A DNA stretch of 64,000 nt, taken from assembly GCF_035634895.1 (NCBI RefSeq), contig NZ_DASQCC010000192.1, positions 1 through 64,000 on the forward strand, written 5' to 3'. The stretch's first letter is position 1; each line of letters opens with the position of its first letter. The position numbers and the translations under genes are program-made. Positions 56,355-64,000 of this stretch are shown here, one piece after another. The DNA is from Actinophytocola sp035634895 (lineage in GTDB: Bacteria; Actinomycetota; Actinomycetes; Mycobacteriales; Pseudonocardiaceae). The notes under the pieces were generated by a model, which searched no databases, was not told the origin of the DNA, and saw nothing but the letters and a program-made list of their open reading frames with translations.

Positions 56355-59300
56355 TCAGCCGCAGGCCGGGTGGAAGGGCGCCTCGGGAATGTGCTCGGTC
56401 CACGCCGCCTCGGTGAGGACGGTGCCCGTCGTGGCGCAGATCCGGCGGGCGGCCGAACCGGTGTCCATGACCGTCAACTCGACCGTGTGGTCGTCGCTGG
56501 CGGTCGCGAGGACGCGGCCGTTCGGGCTGATGGCGAGACCGTCGATGGGCGCGATGTGATTGGTCAGCGGGCGCCCGGCGGGGGTGGGATGAGTGACGTC
56601 CCGGACGTTCCACAGCCGGATCGTGCCGTCGTCGCTGGTGCTGGCCAGGGTCGAGCCGTCGCCGCTGAACACGACCCGGAAGACGAAGCTGGTGTGCCCG
56701 GCCAGGGACTGCCCGATCCGCACGGGATCCCCGGTGATGTTCCACAGCCGGACCGTGTGGTCATTGTCCGCCGTCGCCAGGGTGCGCCCGTCGGGGCTGA
56801 ACGCCACACCGAGCACGCCGCCGGTGTCGACGCTGATCCGGCGGGACGTCAGATGAGCGGGATCCCGCACGTTCCACAGCCGGACCGTGTCGTCGGAGCT
56901 CGCGCTGGCGAGGGTGTGGCCGTCGGGACTGAAGGCCAGCCAGGTGACATCCCCGGTATGGCCCGTCAGCGGCGGGTCGAGCGGGGTCACGTTCGCCGGA
57001 TCGGTGACGTTCCACAGCCTGACGGTGCCGTCCGAGCCGGCGGAGGCGAGGAGCCGGCTGTCCGGGCTGAACACCACGTCGGTGACGGGACCGGTGTGGC
57101 CGGTGAGCGGCCGGCTCCACGGCACGGGATGACCCGGATCGCGCACGTCCCAGACATGGATCGTCGTGTCACGGCCCGCGCTGGCCAGTGCGTGACCGTC
57201 GGGGCTGAACGCCACCTGGTTGACCGCGTTGGTGTTCCCGGTGAGCGGTCTGCCGAGAGCCGCCGGGTCGGCCGGGTCGGTGACGTTCCACAGCCACACC
57301 GTGTGGTCGGTGCTGGCGCTGGCGAGGGTGTGGCCGTCCGGGCTGAACGCGACCCCGTTGACGTAGCTCGACTGTCCGATGAGGACGGTCCTGGGCAGGT
57401 TCCACAGCCGTACCATGCGATCGGCGCCCACGCTGGCGAGCGTGTGCCCGTCCGGGCTGAACGCCAGCCAGTACACGTATCCCGTGTGCCCGGTGAGCGG
57501 GCGGCCGAGCGGGACCGCACCGGCGGGACTGGACAGGTTCCACAGCCGGATGGCGTGATCCGCGCCCGCGGTGGCGAGGATCCTGCCGTCATGGCTGAAC
57601 GCGACGGCGTACACGGTGTCGGTGTGCCCCGGCAGCGGTTGGCCCAGGGGAGTGGCGGCGGCCGGGTCGGTGACGTTCCAGAGCCGGACCATCCGGTCGT
57701 TGCCGACCGAGGCCAGGGTTCGGCCGTCCGGACTGAACGCCGTCGCGTACACGGTGTCGGTGTGTCCGGCCAGCGGCGGTCTCCACGGCACGGGGTGGGC
57801 GAGATCGGTGACGTTCCACAGCCGCACGGTCCGGTCGTGCCCGGCGCTGGCGACCGTGCGCCCGTCGGGGCTGAAGGTCGCGGAGGCCACCGCGTCGGTG
57901 TGCCCGACCAGCGGCCCACCGAGCGGCGTTGCCTTCGCCGGGTCGGTGACGTTCCACAGCCGCAGCGTCCGGTCGTTGCTCGCGCTGACCAGCGTGCGCC
58001 CGTCCGGGCTGAACGAGACGGAGAAGACGAAGCTGGTGTGACCCTTCAGCGGCGGGCCGGCCGGCGCGGCGTGTGCCGGGTCGGCGACGTGCCACAGGCG
58101 CACGGTCCGGTCCCGGCCCGCGCTGGCGAGCGTGCGGCCGTCCGGGCTGTAGGCCAGCCAGTACACCCGCCCGGTGTGCCCGGTCAACGGCCGGCCCCAC
58201 CGGACGGGACGGGCGGGGTCGGTGACGTTCCACAGCCGGATGAGGCCGTCGTCGCCCGCGGTGGCCATGGTCCGCCGGTCCGGGCTGAACGCGACGCCGA
58301 AGACCGTCCTGGTCCCGCCGTCCAGGACGGATGACAACGGCCTGTTCTCGGTGTCGAGCAGGTCAGTCCGGGTCTCCGGTGTCTGCTGGACGCGGTGTGC
58401 CGCCAGGGTCAGCTGGGCCGCGAGGGAGACGTCCGTGTCGCGGACCTGCTCGGCCTCCGTCGCGGTGTGGATCGCGACGGCCCGGTCGCGTTCGGCCTGG
58501 GCGGCGTCGCGCTGGCGCGTCGCGTAGACGGCGGCGACCGAGGCGACCAGGGTGAGCACGGCGAGCAGCGCTACCGTGGCGCGGCCCAGCAGCCGCGTCC
58601 GGTTCTGCCGCCGTGCCGACGCGGTGAGGAACTGCGCGACCCGCGGGTCGCGCCGGACGTCGTCGTGGTGCCGGTCCGCCCACTCCCGGGCGGTGGCGAG
58701 CCTGCTGCCCCGGTACAGCACACCGGCGTCGCGGTTCTCGCGTTCCCAGGTCATGGCCGCGTCGGTGAGTTGCTGGTGGACGAGCAGCGCCGCCCGGTCC
58801 TCGGTGATCCAAAGCCGTAGCCGTGGCCAGGCGTCCAGCAACGCCTCGTGCGTCAGCTCGACGGTATCGGCGTCGACGGTCACGAGCCGGGCGGCCACCA
58901 ACGAGTCCAGGACCTCCTCGGCGCCCGCGGGCAGCTCGTCGCGCCGGACCCGGCGTTTGGTGTCTTCGGTGCCGTCGCCGAGGGCGATCAGCCGCAGGAC
59001 GATGTCGCGGGCCTGCCGCTGCTGGTGCTCGGTCAGTGACGTGTAGACGTTCTCGGCGGTTTGGGCCAGGGCGTGGTGGATCCCGCCGGACGCCTCGTAT
59101 CCGGTCAGGGTGAGCGTGTTGCCGCGCCGCCGGTGCCAGGTCTCCCGCAGGGCGTGGGACACCAGCGGCAACACGTTCGGCCGGCCGGCGGCGTCCGCGA
59201 TCACCCGCGCCAGCAGGGCCGTCTCCAGGGTGCCCTCGGTGTCGATCGCGGGCTGGCTCACCGCGCGCCGCAGCTCGTCGGTGCTCATCTGGCCGACGAG

Positions 59301-60158
59301 CAACTGGGCGTCGCGCAGGGCCGTGACGAGCTCGGGATGGTCGGCGCAGTGCGCGTAGAAGTCGGCCCGCACCCCGATCACGACCCGGGTGCGGCTGTTC
59401 TCGGCCTGGACGGCGGTCAGCAACGCCCGGATGAACCCGGCCCGTTCGTCCGCGTCCGCGCAGAGGGTGAAGACCTCCTCGAACTGGTCGACCACGAGCA
59501 GCAGCTCGGCGTCGCCGGTCAGCGCCTGCAACACCGTCATGTGCAACGCACGCGGGTTCTCGTCGAGCTCGCGGCGCAGGGTGGCCGCGGAGCCGCCCGC
59601 GAGCGTCGCGATCCGGGCGGCGCACTCGTCGAGCGGGTGTGCGCCGGGGGTGAGCAGGACGACCCGCCGCTCCGCGCGCAGGCGGGCGATCAGGCCGGCG
59701 CGGATCAGCGAGGACTTGCCGGAGCCCGAAGCACCGAACACGGCGGCGAACCGCCGTTCGCGCACCAACGACACCAGGTCCTCGGTGAGCGCCTCGCGTC
59801 CGTGGAACCGTGCCGCGTCACCGGGTTGGAACGCGGCCAGGCCGGGGTAGGGACAGGGTTGGCCCGGGGCGATGCCGGCGTCGGCCTCGCCGACGTTCCG
59901 CGCCGCGGCGACCTCGCGCCAGCGTTGCTCCCACTCGTCCGGATCACCGCCGCACGCCCGCACGAACGCCAGCGTCACCGCGAGGGTCGGCAGCCGCTGT
60001 CCGCCCGCGGCGTCCGCGAGCGTCGTGGACGAGTAATGCGCCTGTCTCGCCAGCTCCCGGTACGGCGGCCTCCCCGCCTTGTCCCGCAGCCGCCGCAGAT
60101 CCGCGGCGAACCGGGTGAGCACGTCGTCCTCGACAAGCGGCCGCTCAGCTCTCGGCAC
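56355..60158 (-). CDS. Giant HTH-nSTAND1-WD40 signalling NTPase with 14 WD repeats
   Basis: 1267 aa from GTG 60158 (VPRAERPLVEDDVLTRF), the start common in this family with AGGGA just upstream; ATGs at 60176 and 60200 are in frame. XRE-like HTH at about 10-75 (YRELARQAHYSSTTLADAAG). nSTAND1 NTPase: PYPGLAAFQPGDAARFHGRE, P-loop GASGSGKSS (near 142), Walker B LLLVVDQFEEVF (near 220), WHRRRG arginine region. A single membrane helix lies near 520-545 (LLGRATVALLAVLTLVASVAAVYA). Then 14 WD repeats of about 45 residues (FSPDGRTLASAGxDxTVRLW), enough for two propellers. STAND proteins switch on ligand binding. Confidence 0.93.
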   Translation of the reverse strand: MPRAERPLVEDDVLTRFAADLRRLRDKAGRPPYRELARQAHYSSTTLADAAGGQRLPTLAVTLAFVRACGGDPDEWEQRWREVAAARNVGEADAGIAPGQPCPYPGLAAFQPGDAARFHGREALTEDLVSLVRERRFAAVFGASGSGKSSLIRAGLIARLRAERRVVLLTPGAHPLDECAARIATLAGGSAATLRRELDENPRALHMTVLQALTGDAELLLVVDQFEEVFTLCADADERAGFIRALLTAVQAENSRTRVVIGVRADFYAHCADHPELVTALRDAQLLVGQMSTDELRRAVSQPAIDTEGTLETALLARVIADAAGRPNVLPLVSHALRETWHRRRGNTLTLTGYEASGGIHHALAQTAENVYTSLTEHQQRQARDIVLRLIALGDGTEDTKRRVRRDELPAGAEEVLDSLVAARLVTVDADTVELTHEALLDAWPRLRLWITEDRAALLVHQQLTDAAMTWERENRDAGVLYRGSRLATAREWADRHHDDVRRDPRVAQFLTASARRQNRTRLLGRATVALLAVLTLVASVAAVYATRQRDAAQAERDRAVAIHTATEAEQVRDTDVSLAAQLTLAAHRVQQTPETRTDLLDTENRPLSSVLDGGTRTVFGVAFSPDRRTMATAGDDGLIRLWNVTDPARPVRWGRPLTGHTGRVYWLAYSPDGRTLASAGRDRTVRLWHVADPAHAAPAGPPLKGHTSFVFSVSFSPDGRTLVSASNDRTLRLWNVTDPAKATPLGGPLVGHTDAVASATFSPDGRTVASAGHDRTVRLWNVTDLAHPVPWRPPLAGHTDTVYATAFSPDGRTLASVGNDRMVRLWNVTDPAAATPLGQPLPGHTDTVYAVAFSHDGRILATAGADHAIRLWNLSSPAGAVPLGRPLTGHTGYVYWLAFSPDGHTLASVGADRMVRLWNLPRTVLIGQSSYVNGVAFSPDGHTLASASTDHTVWLWNVTDPADPAALGRPLTGNTNAVNQVAFSPDGHALASAGRDTTIHVWDVRDPGHPVPWSRPLTGHTGPVTDVVFSPDSRLLASAGSDGTVRLWNVTDPANVTPLDPPLTGHTGDVTWLAFSPDGHTLASASSDDTVRLWNVRDPAHLTSRRISVDTGGVLGVAFSPDGRTLATADNDHTVRLWNITGDPVRIGQSLAGHTSFVFRVVFSGDGSTLASTSDDGTIRLWNVRDVTHPTPAGRPLTNHIAPIDGLAISPNGRVLATASDDHTVELTVMDTGSAARRICATTGTVLTEAAWTEHIPEAPFHPACG
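56450..58330 (-). repeat. Tandem coding repeats for WD40 blades
   Basis: Fourteen imperfect units of about 135-141 bases, each holding the inverse complement of TTCAGCCCCGACGG and GTGCGGCTGTGGAAC. The units match the blades of the protein; identity between them is high enough to allow recombination. Confidence 0.9.
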
Positions 60159-60200
60159 AGCTATCCCTACCCCCATGTAGTCCCACCTGACCGGCGGCAA

Positions 60201-60246
60201 TTGTCCGGGCTCTGTTGTCCGGCGTCCAGTCGACGAAGCCGGACAA
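60201..60246. promoter_or_regulatory. TTGTCCGG box cluster between the STAND gene and lysozyme gene
   Basis: TTGTCCGG at 60201-60208 and 60215-60222 (14 bases apart) and its inverse CCGGACAA at 60239-60246. The last two extend to a 9-bp inverted repeat (TTGTCCGGC/GCCGGACAA) with 14 bases between. It lies in a 146-base divergent region, so it can control both directions. Confidence 0.75.
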
Positions 60247-60304
60247 CGCGGTTTTCCGTAGACAGGGCCTCGACGTACCCGAACGGTGGAAGGAAGGCGT
60301 GTCG

Positions 60305-61531
60305 ATGGCCAGAACTGGGGACAGACCGGTGGTGCTGGGCGCCGTGCTGGCCGCCGTGGCGATGTTCGTGTCGGCGATGTCGTTGTCGGCGGGGGGCGCG
60401 GCCGCGGCCGGCTCGGACGAACAGGACCACGCGGGGTCGGGTCTCGCGGCCCGCACGGGCGACCGTGTGGAGGTGGCGCTCGCCCCGGCCGCGGTGCGTG
60501 GGCTCGACGTCAGTGGCTACCAGGGCAACGTGAACTGGTCGGCGGTGGCGGCCGCGGGCGCGTCCTTCGCCTATGTCAAGGCGACCGAGGGCGTCACGTA
60601 CGCCAGCAGCTACTTCGGCCAGCAGTACAACGGGTCGGCGAGTGCGGGCCTGATCCGCGGCGCGTACCACTTCGCGCGGCCGGACACCTCAGGCGCCGCG
60701 GCGCAGGCGGACTACTTCGTCGACCACGGCGGAACCTGGCGTGCGGACGGCAGGACCCTGCCGGGGGCGCTGGACATCGAGTACAACCCGAAGGGCGCCA
60801 CCTGCTACGGCATGAGCCACAGCGCGATGATCGACTGGATCACCGCGTTCAGCGACCGCTACCGCGCCCGGGCCGGTAGGGCGCCGATCATCTACTCCAC
60901 CACGGACTGGTGGACGCAGTGCACCGGCAACTACGCCGGGTTCGGCGTGACCAACCCGTTGTGGATCGCCAACTACTCGGGCACCCCGCTGCCGCTGCCG
61001 CACGGCTGGGCCAGCCACACGATCTGGCAGTACGACGATGCCGGCACCTTCCCCGGTGACCAGAACACCTTCAACGGCACCATCGGCGACCTGCGCACGT
61101 TCGCTCTCGGCGACTACACGCCGCCGCCGGTACGCGCATGGCCGCTCCTGCGGCAGGGACAGACGGGTCGTCAGGTGACCACCGTGCAGTACCTGCTCGA
61201 GGCACACGGTGCCTCGGTGGACGTCGACGGCGACTTCGGCCCGGCCACCCGCGCGGCCGTGGTGTCGTTCCAGTCCGCCCACGGTCTCGAGCCGGACGGG
61301 GTCGTCGGCCCGAACACCTGGCAGGCGCTGGTCGCCACGGTCCGGGCGGGGGACACCGGGCCCGCGGTCAGCGCCGTGCAGGCCGAGCTCGTCGCGCACG
61401 GGGCGACCGTGGCCGTCGACGGCACCTTCACCGACGCCACCCGCGCGGCGGTCGTCGCGTTCCAGAACACCAGCAGGCTCGACCCAGACGGGGTCGTGGG
61501 GGCCGACACGTGGCAAGCGCTCGTGTCGTGA
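60305..61531 (+). CDS. Secreted GH25 lysozyme with two C-terminal peptidoglycan-binding domains
   Basis: 408 aa from ATG 60305 (AGGAAGG upstream; GTG 60299 also possible). Signal region LGAVLAAVAMFVSAMSLSAGGAAAA. GH25 barrel: VRGLDVSGYQGNVNWSAVAAAG (catalytic Asp), SFAYVKATEGVTY, GALDIEYNP (Asp/Glu pair), IIYSTTDWWTQC, IWQYDD. Then two PG_binding_1 modules (about 280-340 and 350-408) with DGDFGPATRAAVVSFQSAHGLEPDGVVG. It cleaves beta-1,4 bonds of cell-wall glycan outside the cell. It diverges from the nSTAND gene, sharing the TTGTCCGG boxes. Confidence 0.94.
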   Translation: MARTGDRPVVLGAVLAAVAMFVSAMSLSAGGAAAAGSDEQDHAGSGLAARTGDRVEVALAPAAVRGLDVSGYQGNVNWSAVAAAGASFAYVKATEGVTYASSYFGQQYNGSASAGLIRGAYHFARPDTSGAAAQADYFVDHGGTWRADGRTLPGALDIEYNPKGATCYGMSHSAMIDWITAFSDRYRARAGRAPIIYSTTDWWTQCTGNYAGFGVTNPLWIANYSGTPLPLPHGWASHTIWQYDDAGTFPGDQNTFNGTIGDLRTFALGDYTPPPVRAWPLLRQGQTGRQVTTVQYLLEAHGASVDVDGDFGPATRAAVVSFQSAHGLEPDGVVGPNTWQALVATVRAGDTGPAVSAVQAELVAHGATVAVDGTFTDATRAAVVAFQNTSRLDPDGVVGADTWQALVS

Positions 61532-61557
61532 TCACCCTTCAACGAAAGGAAACAACC

Positions 61558-62523
61558 GTGAAAACCCAACGCAGGAGATCATGGGCCGGCCGGCTCGGGT
61601 TCGGCATGGCGGTGACCACCGTGCTGACCGCCGCTCTGGCCCTCGTCGCCCCGGTGGCGTCCGCGGACCCGGCGCTGGCCGCCACCGCCACGGACCTGCG
61701 GCAGACGCAGTGGGACCTCGCCGGGATGGCCTACCTGTCGGTGTCGGACATCGACGGCGTCGACGGCCCGAAGACCCAGGCCGCGGTCTCGGCGTTCCAG
61801 ACCGACCGCTGCCTCTCCTCGATCGACGGTGACGCCGGTCCGGAGACCAACGGCGAGCTGGGCGCTCAGGTCACCAGGATCCAGACCTTGGTCGGCGCCG
61901 ACGCGGACGGCATGTACGGGCCCAACACCCAGGCCGCGGTCCGGACGTGGCAGGCCGCGCACGGCCTGACCCAGAGCGGGCAGGCGGACGCCGCCACCAT
62001 GACCGCGATGGGCGTGGACCGGGTCAAGACCCCCTGCTCACGGCCGTCACCCGACGAGGTGGTCGCGCAGATCCTGTCCATCGCCAGAGCGGAGGCCGCG
62101 AACACCGCGCACAACCGCGAGATCGGCGGCTACAACTGCAACTACTACAGCACCCAGCTCGGTGTCGGGGGCAGCGGTTGCAGCAACGGATGGCGCACCG
62201 AGGCCTGGTGCGCGGACTTCGTGAAGTGGGTGTGGAAGAACGCCGGGGCGAACGTCACCTACCTCAACGGCCGGGCCGACAGTGTCATGGACTACGGCAC
62301 GAAGCACGGCACCTGGCACACCAGCAACCCGAAGCCCGGTGACGGGATCTACTTCACCTACGGCCACGCCGGCATCGTCGTGACGTCGACGAGCACCACG
62401 GTGACCTACATCTCGGGCAACACGTACAACCCGGCCACGGGCAATGACGACGGCCTGCTGCAGAAGACCATCGCCCGCAGCGGCAGCAGCATCGGCGGGT
62501 ACGCCTCGCCCCTGCCCCGGTAA
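61558..62523 (+). CDS. Secreted CHAP-domain peptidoglycan hydrolase with peptidoglycan-binding repeats
   Basis: 321 aa from GTG 61558 (AAAGGA upstream). Tat-like or Sec signal with RRR (MKTQRRRSWAGRLGFGMAVT, AVTTVLTAALALVAPVASA). Two PGBD-like modules (TQAAVSAFQTDRCLSS, GPNTQAAVRTWQAAHGLT), then a CHAP domain with catalytic Cys in TEAWCADFVKWVWKNAG and His in GDGIYFTYGHAGIVVT. It acts as an amidase or endopeptidase on peptide cross-links. It follows the lysozyme gene by 26 bases, giving complementary bond specificities in one operon. Confidence 0.92.
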   Translation: MKTQRRRSWAGRLGFGMAVTTVLTAALALVAPVASADPALAATATDLRQTQWDLAGMAYLSVSDIDGVDGPKTQAAVSAFQTDRCLSSIDGDAGPETNGELGAQVTRIQTLVGADADGMYGPNTQAAVRTWQAAHGLTQSGQADAATMTAMGVDRVKTPCSRPSPDEVVAQILSIARAEAANTAHNREIGGYNCNYYSTQLGVGGSGCSNGWRTEAWCADFVKWVWKNAGANVTYLNGRADSVMDYGTKHGTWHTSNPKPGDGIYFTYGHAGIVVTSTSTTVTYISGNTYNPATGNDDGLLQKTIARSGSSIGGYASPLPR

Positions 62524-62533
62524 CCCCTCCGCG

Positions 62534-62563
62534 ACGGCCGCGTCCGACCCCGGGCGCGGCCGT
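62534..62563 (+). terminator. Hairpin between the CHAP gene and the next secreted protein gene
   Basis: ACGGCCGCG, 12-base loop, CGCGGCCGT: a 9-bp stem in the 64-base gap. It may be a partial terminator or an mRNA-stability element as the genes continue on the same strand. Confidence 0.6.
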
Positions 62564-62587
62564 TCCCCTACCTGGAAAGGACTTCCC

Positions 62588-63925
62588 GTGCGACGACTCC
62601 TCCCACTGGTCACGCTCGCCATCGGCGTGGCCGCCCAGCTCACCCCGGTGGCGAACGCCGAACCGGCCGGTTCCGCCTGGAAGGCAGACCTGGTCACCGA
62701 CGCGGTGCCGACCAACCTGGCGCGTCAGTCGGGTGCCGTCACGGTCGACGACCCGGTGTGGCGACAGGGCTATGCGACCGACCTGTTGGCCGTGCACACC
62801 CTGGACCACGTGACCGACCGGATCGACGCCGAGGTGTCGGCGCGAACTCCCGCGGGGACGTCCGTCGACGTGGACGTCCGCGGCCGCCTGGCCGACCACG
62901 GCTGGACCGGGTGGGTCCCGGCCGGCACGCCGCTGCCCACGCCCGCCTCGGCCGTGCAGACGCGTATCACGTTGCAGGGCAACGGTTCGGCGCGCCCGAC
63001 CGTGTCGTCGCTGCGGCTCACGGCCAACCGGGCGACCGCCGCGAGGACCGCGGTAGCGGGCACGCCGTCGACCTACCGGGTGTTCGCGACCCGCGAGGGG
63101 CTGGTCGGCGCGACGACCGCCAACGGGCACACCATCACCTCGCGCGACCACTTCGTGGCACTGCCGTCGGGCAGGGCGTTGTCGCCCAAGGGAACCACGA
63201 CCTACTCAGTGAAATTGTGCAACCCCGCCAACAACAAATGCGAGGTCGCCCCGGTGTGGGACGTCGGCCCGTGGAACACCAAGGACGACTACTGGAACCC
63301 CTCGTCGGTCCGGCAGTCGTGGAAGGACCTCCCGCAGGGCAAGCCCGAGGCGCAGGCCGCCTACCAGGACCACTACAACGGCGGCAAGGACCAGTACAAC
63401 CGCACCGTCGGCAACCCGGCGGGCATCGACCTGGCCGACGGGACGTTCTGGGACGGCCTGGGCCTGAAGGACAACGGCTGGGTGGAGGTCACCTACCAGT
63501 GGACCGGCGCGGGCACGCCGGCGCCGGCGTGGCCCTATGTTCGCCAGGGCGACACGGGAGACGTCGTCAGGACCGTGCAGTACCTGCTGAACAGCCGGCA
63601 GTCGGCGGGGTTGGCCGTGGACGGCGACTTCGGCCCGGCCACCCTGGCCGCGGTCAAGGACTTCCAGCGCGCCCAGGCGCTGGAGGCGGACGGCATCGTC
63701 GGGCCGGACACCTGGGGCAGGCTCGTGCCGGTGCTCGCGGAGGGCGCCACGGGTGATGCCGTGCGCGCGGTGCAGAACGAGCTCACCGCGCACGACGTGC
63801 CGACCCCGGTGACCGGGACCTTCGACGCCACCACCACGGCCAACCTGCGCACGTTCCAGACGGCGAGCGGGCTGACCGCCAACGGCAGCACGGACGCGGA
63901 CACGTGGAAGGCCCTGGTGAACTAG
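62588..63925 (+). CDS. Secreted barrel-type protein with two peptidoglycan-binding domains
   Basis: 445 aa from GTG 62588 (AAAGGA upstream). Signal peptide RRLLPLVTLAIGVAAQLTPVANA. N-terminal beta domain (about 30-155: VHTLDHVTDRIDAEVSART, GRLADHGWTGWVPAG), then a central domain (about 165-300) with YRVFATREGLVGATTANGHTIT, DHFVALPSGRALS, VAPVWDVGPWNTKDDYWN, the double-psi-beta-barrel-like form recurring in actinobacterial exoproteins. Two PG_binding_1 modules follow (DGDFGPATLAAVKDFQRAQAL; NLRTFQTASGLTANG). Wall-associated; exact activity unknown. Confidence 0.85.
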   Translation: MRRLLPLVTLAIGVAAQLTPVANAEPAGSAWKADLVTDAVPTNLARQSGAVTVDDPVWRQGYATDLLAVHTLDHVTDRIDAEVSARTPAGTSVDVDVRGRLADHGWTGWVPAGTPLPTPASAVQTRITLQGNGSARPTVSSLRLTANRATAARTAVAGTPSTYRVFATREGLVGATTANGHTITSRDHFVALPSGRALSPKGTTTYSVKLCNPANNKCEVAPVWDVGPWNTKDDYWNPSSVRQSWKDLPQGKPEAQAAYQDHYNGGKDQYNRTVGNPAGIDLADGTFWDGLGLKDNGWVEVTYQWTGAGTPAPAWPYVRQGDTGDVVRTVQYLLNSRQSAGLAVDGDFGPATLAAVKDFQRAQALEADGIVGPDTWGRLVPVLAEGATGDAVRAVQNELTAHDVPTPVTGTFDATTTANLRTFQTASGLTANGSTDADTWKALVN

Positions 63926-63941
63926 TGTCCCGCGCCGGCTG

Positions 63942-64000
63942 ATGCGGTACGCCATCCTGGGGCCGGTCGAGGCTCACGCGGACGCCGGGCCGGTGCCGCT
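63942..64000 (+). CDS. AfsR/SARP-type transcriptional regulator (N-terminus only)
   Basis: The last 59 bases open with ATG 63942 and read MRYAILGPVEAHADAGPVPL. The start M-R-(F/Y)-x-I-L-G-P-V-E is diagnostic of SARP-family activators (OmpR-like winged helix plus BTAD), which often control secondary metabolism. Only 19 codons are visible, so domain content beyond the start is unknown. Confidence 0.7.
   Translation, partial: MRYAILGPVEAHADAGPVP

Noticed and set aside
56370..58334. Plus-strand open frame of 654 codons with regular repeats; CRISPR-like or satellite array
   Set aside because: The periodicity of about 135-141 bases is explained by WD40 blades of the minus-strand gene; spacers are not unique short sequences and repeats are imperfect coding copies.
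1..64000. tRNA, rRNA, prophage, integrase/att site or CRISPR array
   Set aside because: Reading both strands showed no cloverleaf, rRNA core motif, phage structural gene, integrase or short regular repeats. A covariance-model scan was not possible here.

Overview
This is about 64 kb of very GC-rich DNA with dense, short-gapped genes, many GTG starts, 4-base start/stop overlaps and actinobacterial families (RskA, DipZ, LigD-type phosphoesterase, OST-HTH NYN protein, Asp23 cassette, AfsR/SARP-type regulator, nSTAND1-WD40 protein). It looks like a chromosome segment from a filamentous actinomycete, perhaps order Pseudonocardiales; the rank is inference. I see no rRNA, tRNA, CRISPR array, phage or intact insertion sequence. 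Both window edges cut genes.

Layout. 1-4978 (minus) is a dipeptide/oligopeptide ABC operon. 5.0-5.7 kb is a nearly gene-free stretch with the stump of an FAD oxidoreductase gene. 5.7-8.8 kb holds a stand-alone LigD phosphoesterase domain, an epoxide hydrolase, and an ArsR / AHSA1 / RibD-like cassette whose start codon lies inside an operator. 8.8-11.2 kb (minus) is a PBP-fold protein without signal peptide plus an MFS exporter, divergent from a second peptide ABC operon (11.3-16.5 kb). 16.5-17.4 kb has an OsmC-like protein and an orphan IS3 OrfA-like protein.

17.8-23.7 kb is the clearest system. A FAS1 lipoprotein (MPT70/83-like), DipZ, thioredoxin, a cyclopropane-fatty-acid-type methyltransferase, an RskA-type anti-sigma factor and a secreted phosphatase-family protein lie side by side. 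Three promoters with the same rare architecture (C[CA]ATCC, 16-17 bases, CGAAC[AC]) drive them. In Mycobacterium tuberculosis the same families form the SigK regulon but are split over two loci. No sigK is present here.

23.7-28.8 kb: NYN/OST-HTH protein, enoyl-CoA hydratase, an Rsb-like partner-switch set (STAS plus two HATPase proteins, one with a textbook SigF/SigB promoter), a second epoxide hydrolase and an SRPBCC protein. 28.9-33.4 kb: lipoprotein of unknown role coupled to a third epoxide hydrolase, then two SDRs. 33.3-36.6 kb: TetR, polytopic membrane protein and FAD epoxidase-like enzyme with an 11-bp-arm operator. 36.7-40 kb: two methyltransferases and a MarR/TetX-like pair. 40-42.8 kb: secreted GH59 enzyme with lectin domains behind a LacI-type operator.

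43-50 kb: a DUF1295 protein, SRPBCC proteins, then an ECF sigma factor overlapping a zinc-finger/Asp23 fusion and a long Asp23/Gls24 envelope-stress cassette. 50-56 kb: DUF5134 and PepSY membrane proteins, glyoxalase, GH13 enzyme with a decayed luciferase-like gene beside it, and a flavin monooxygenase. 56-64 kb: a giant HTH-nSTAND1-WD40 protein (14 WD repeats) divergent from three secreted peptidoglycan-binding proteins (GH25 lysozyme, CHAP amidase, barrel-type protein), and the first codons of a SARP regulator.
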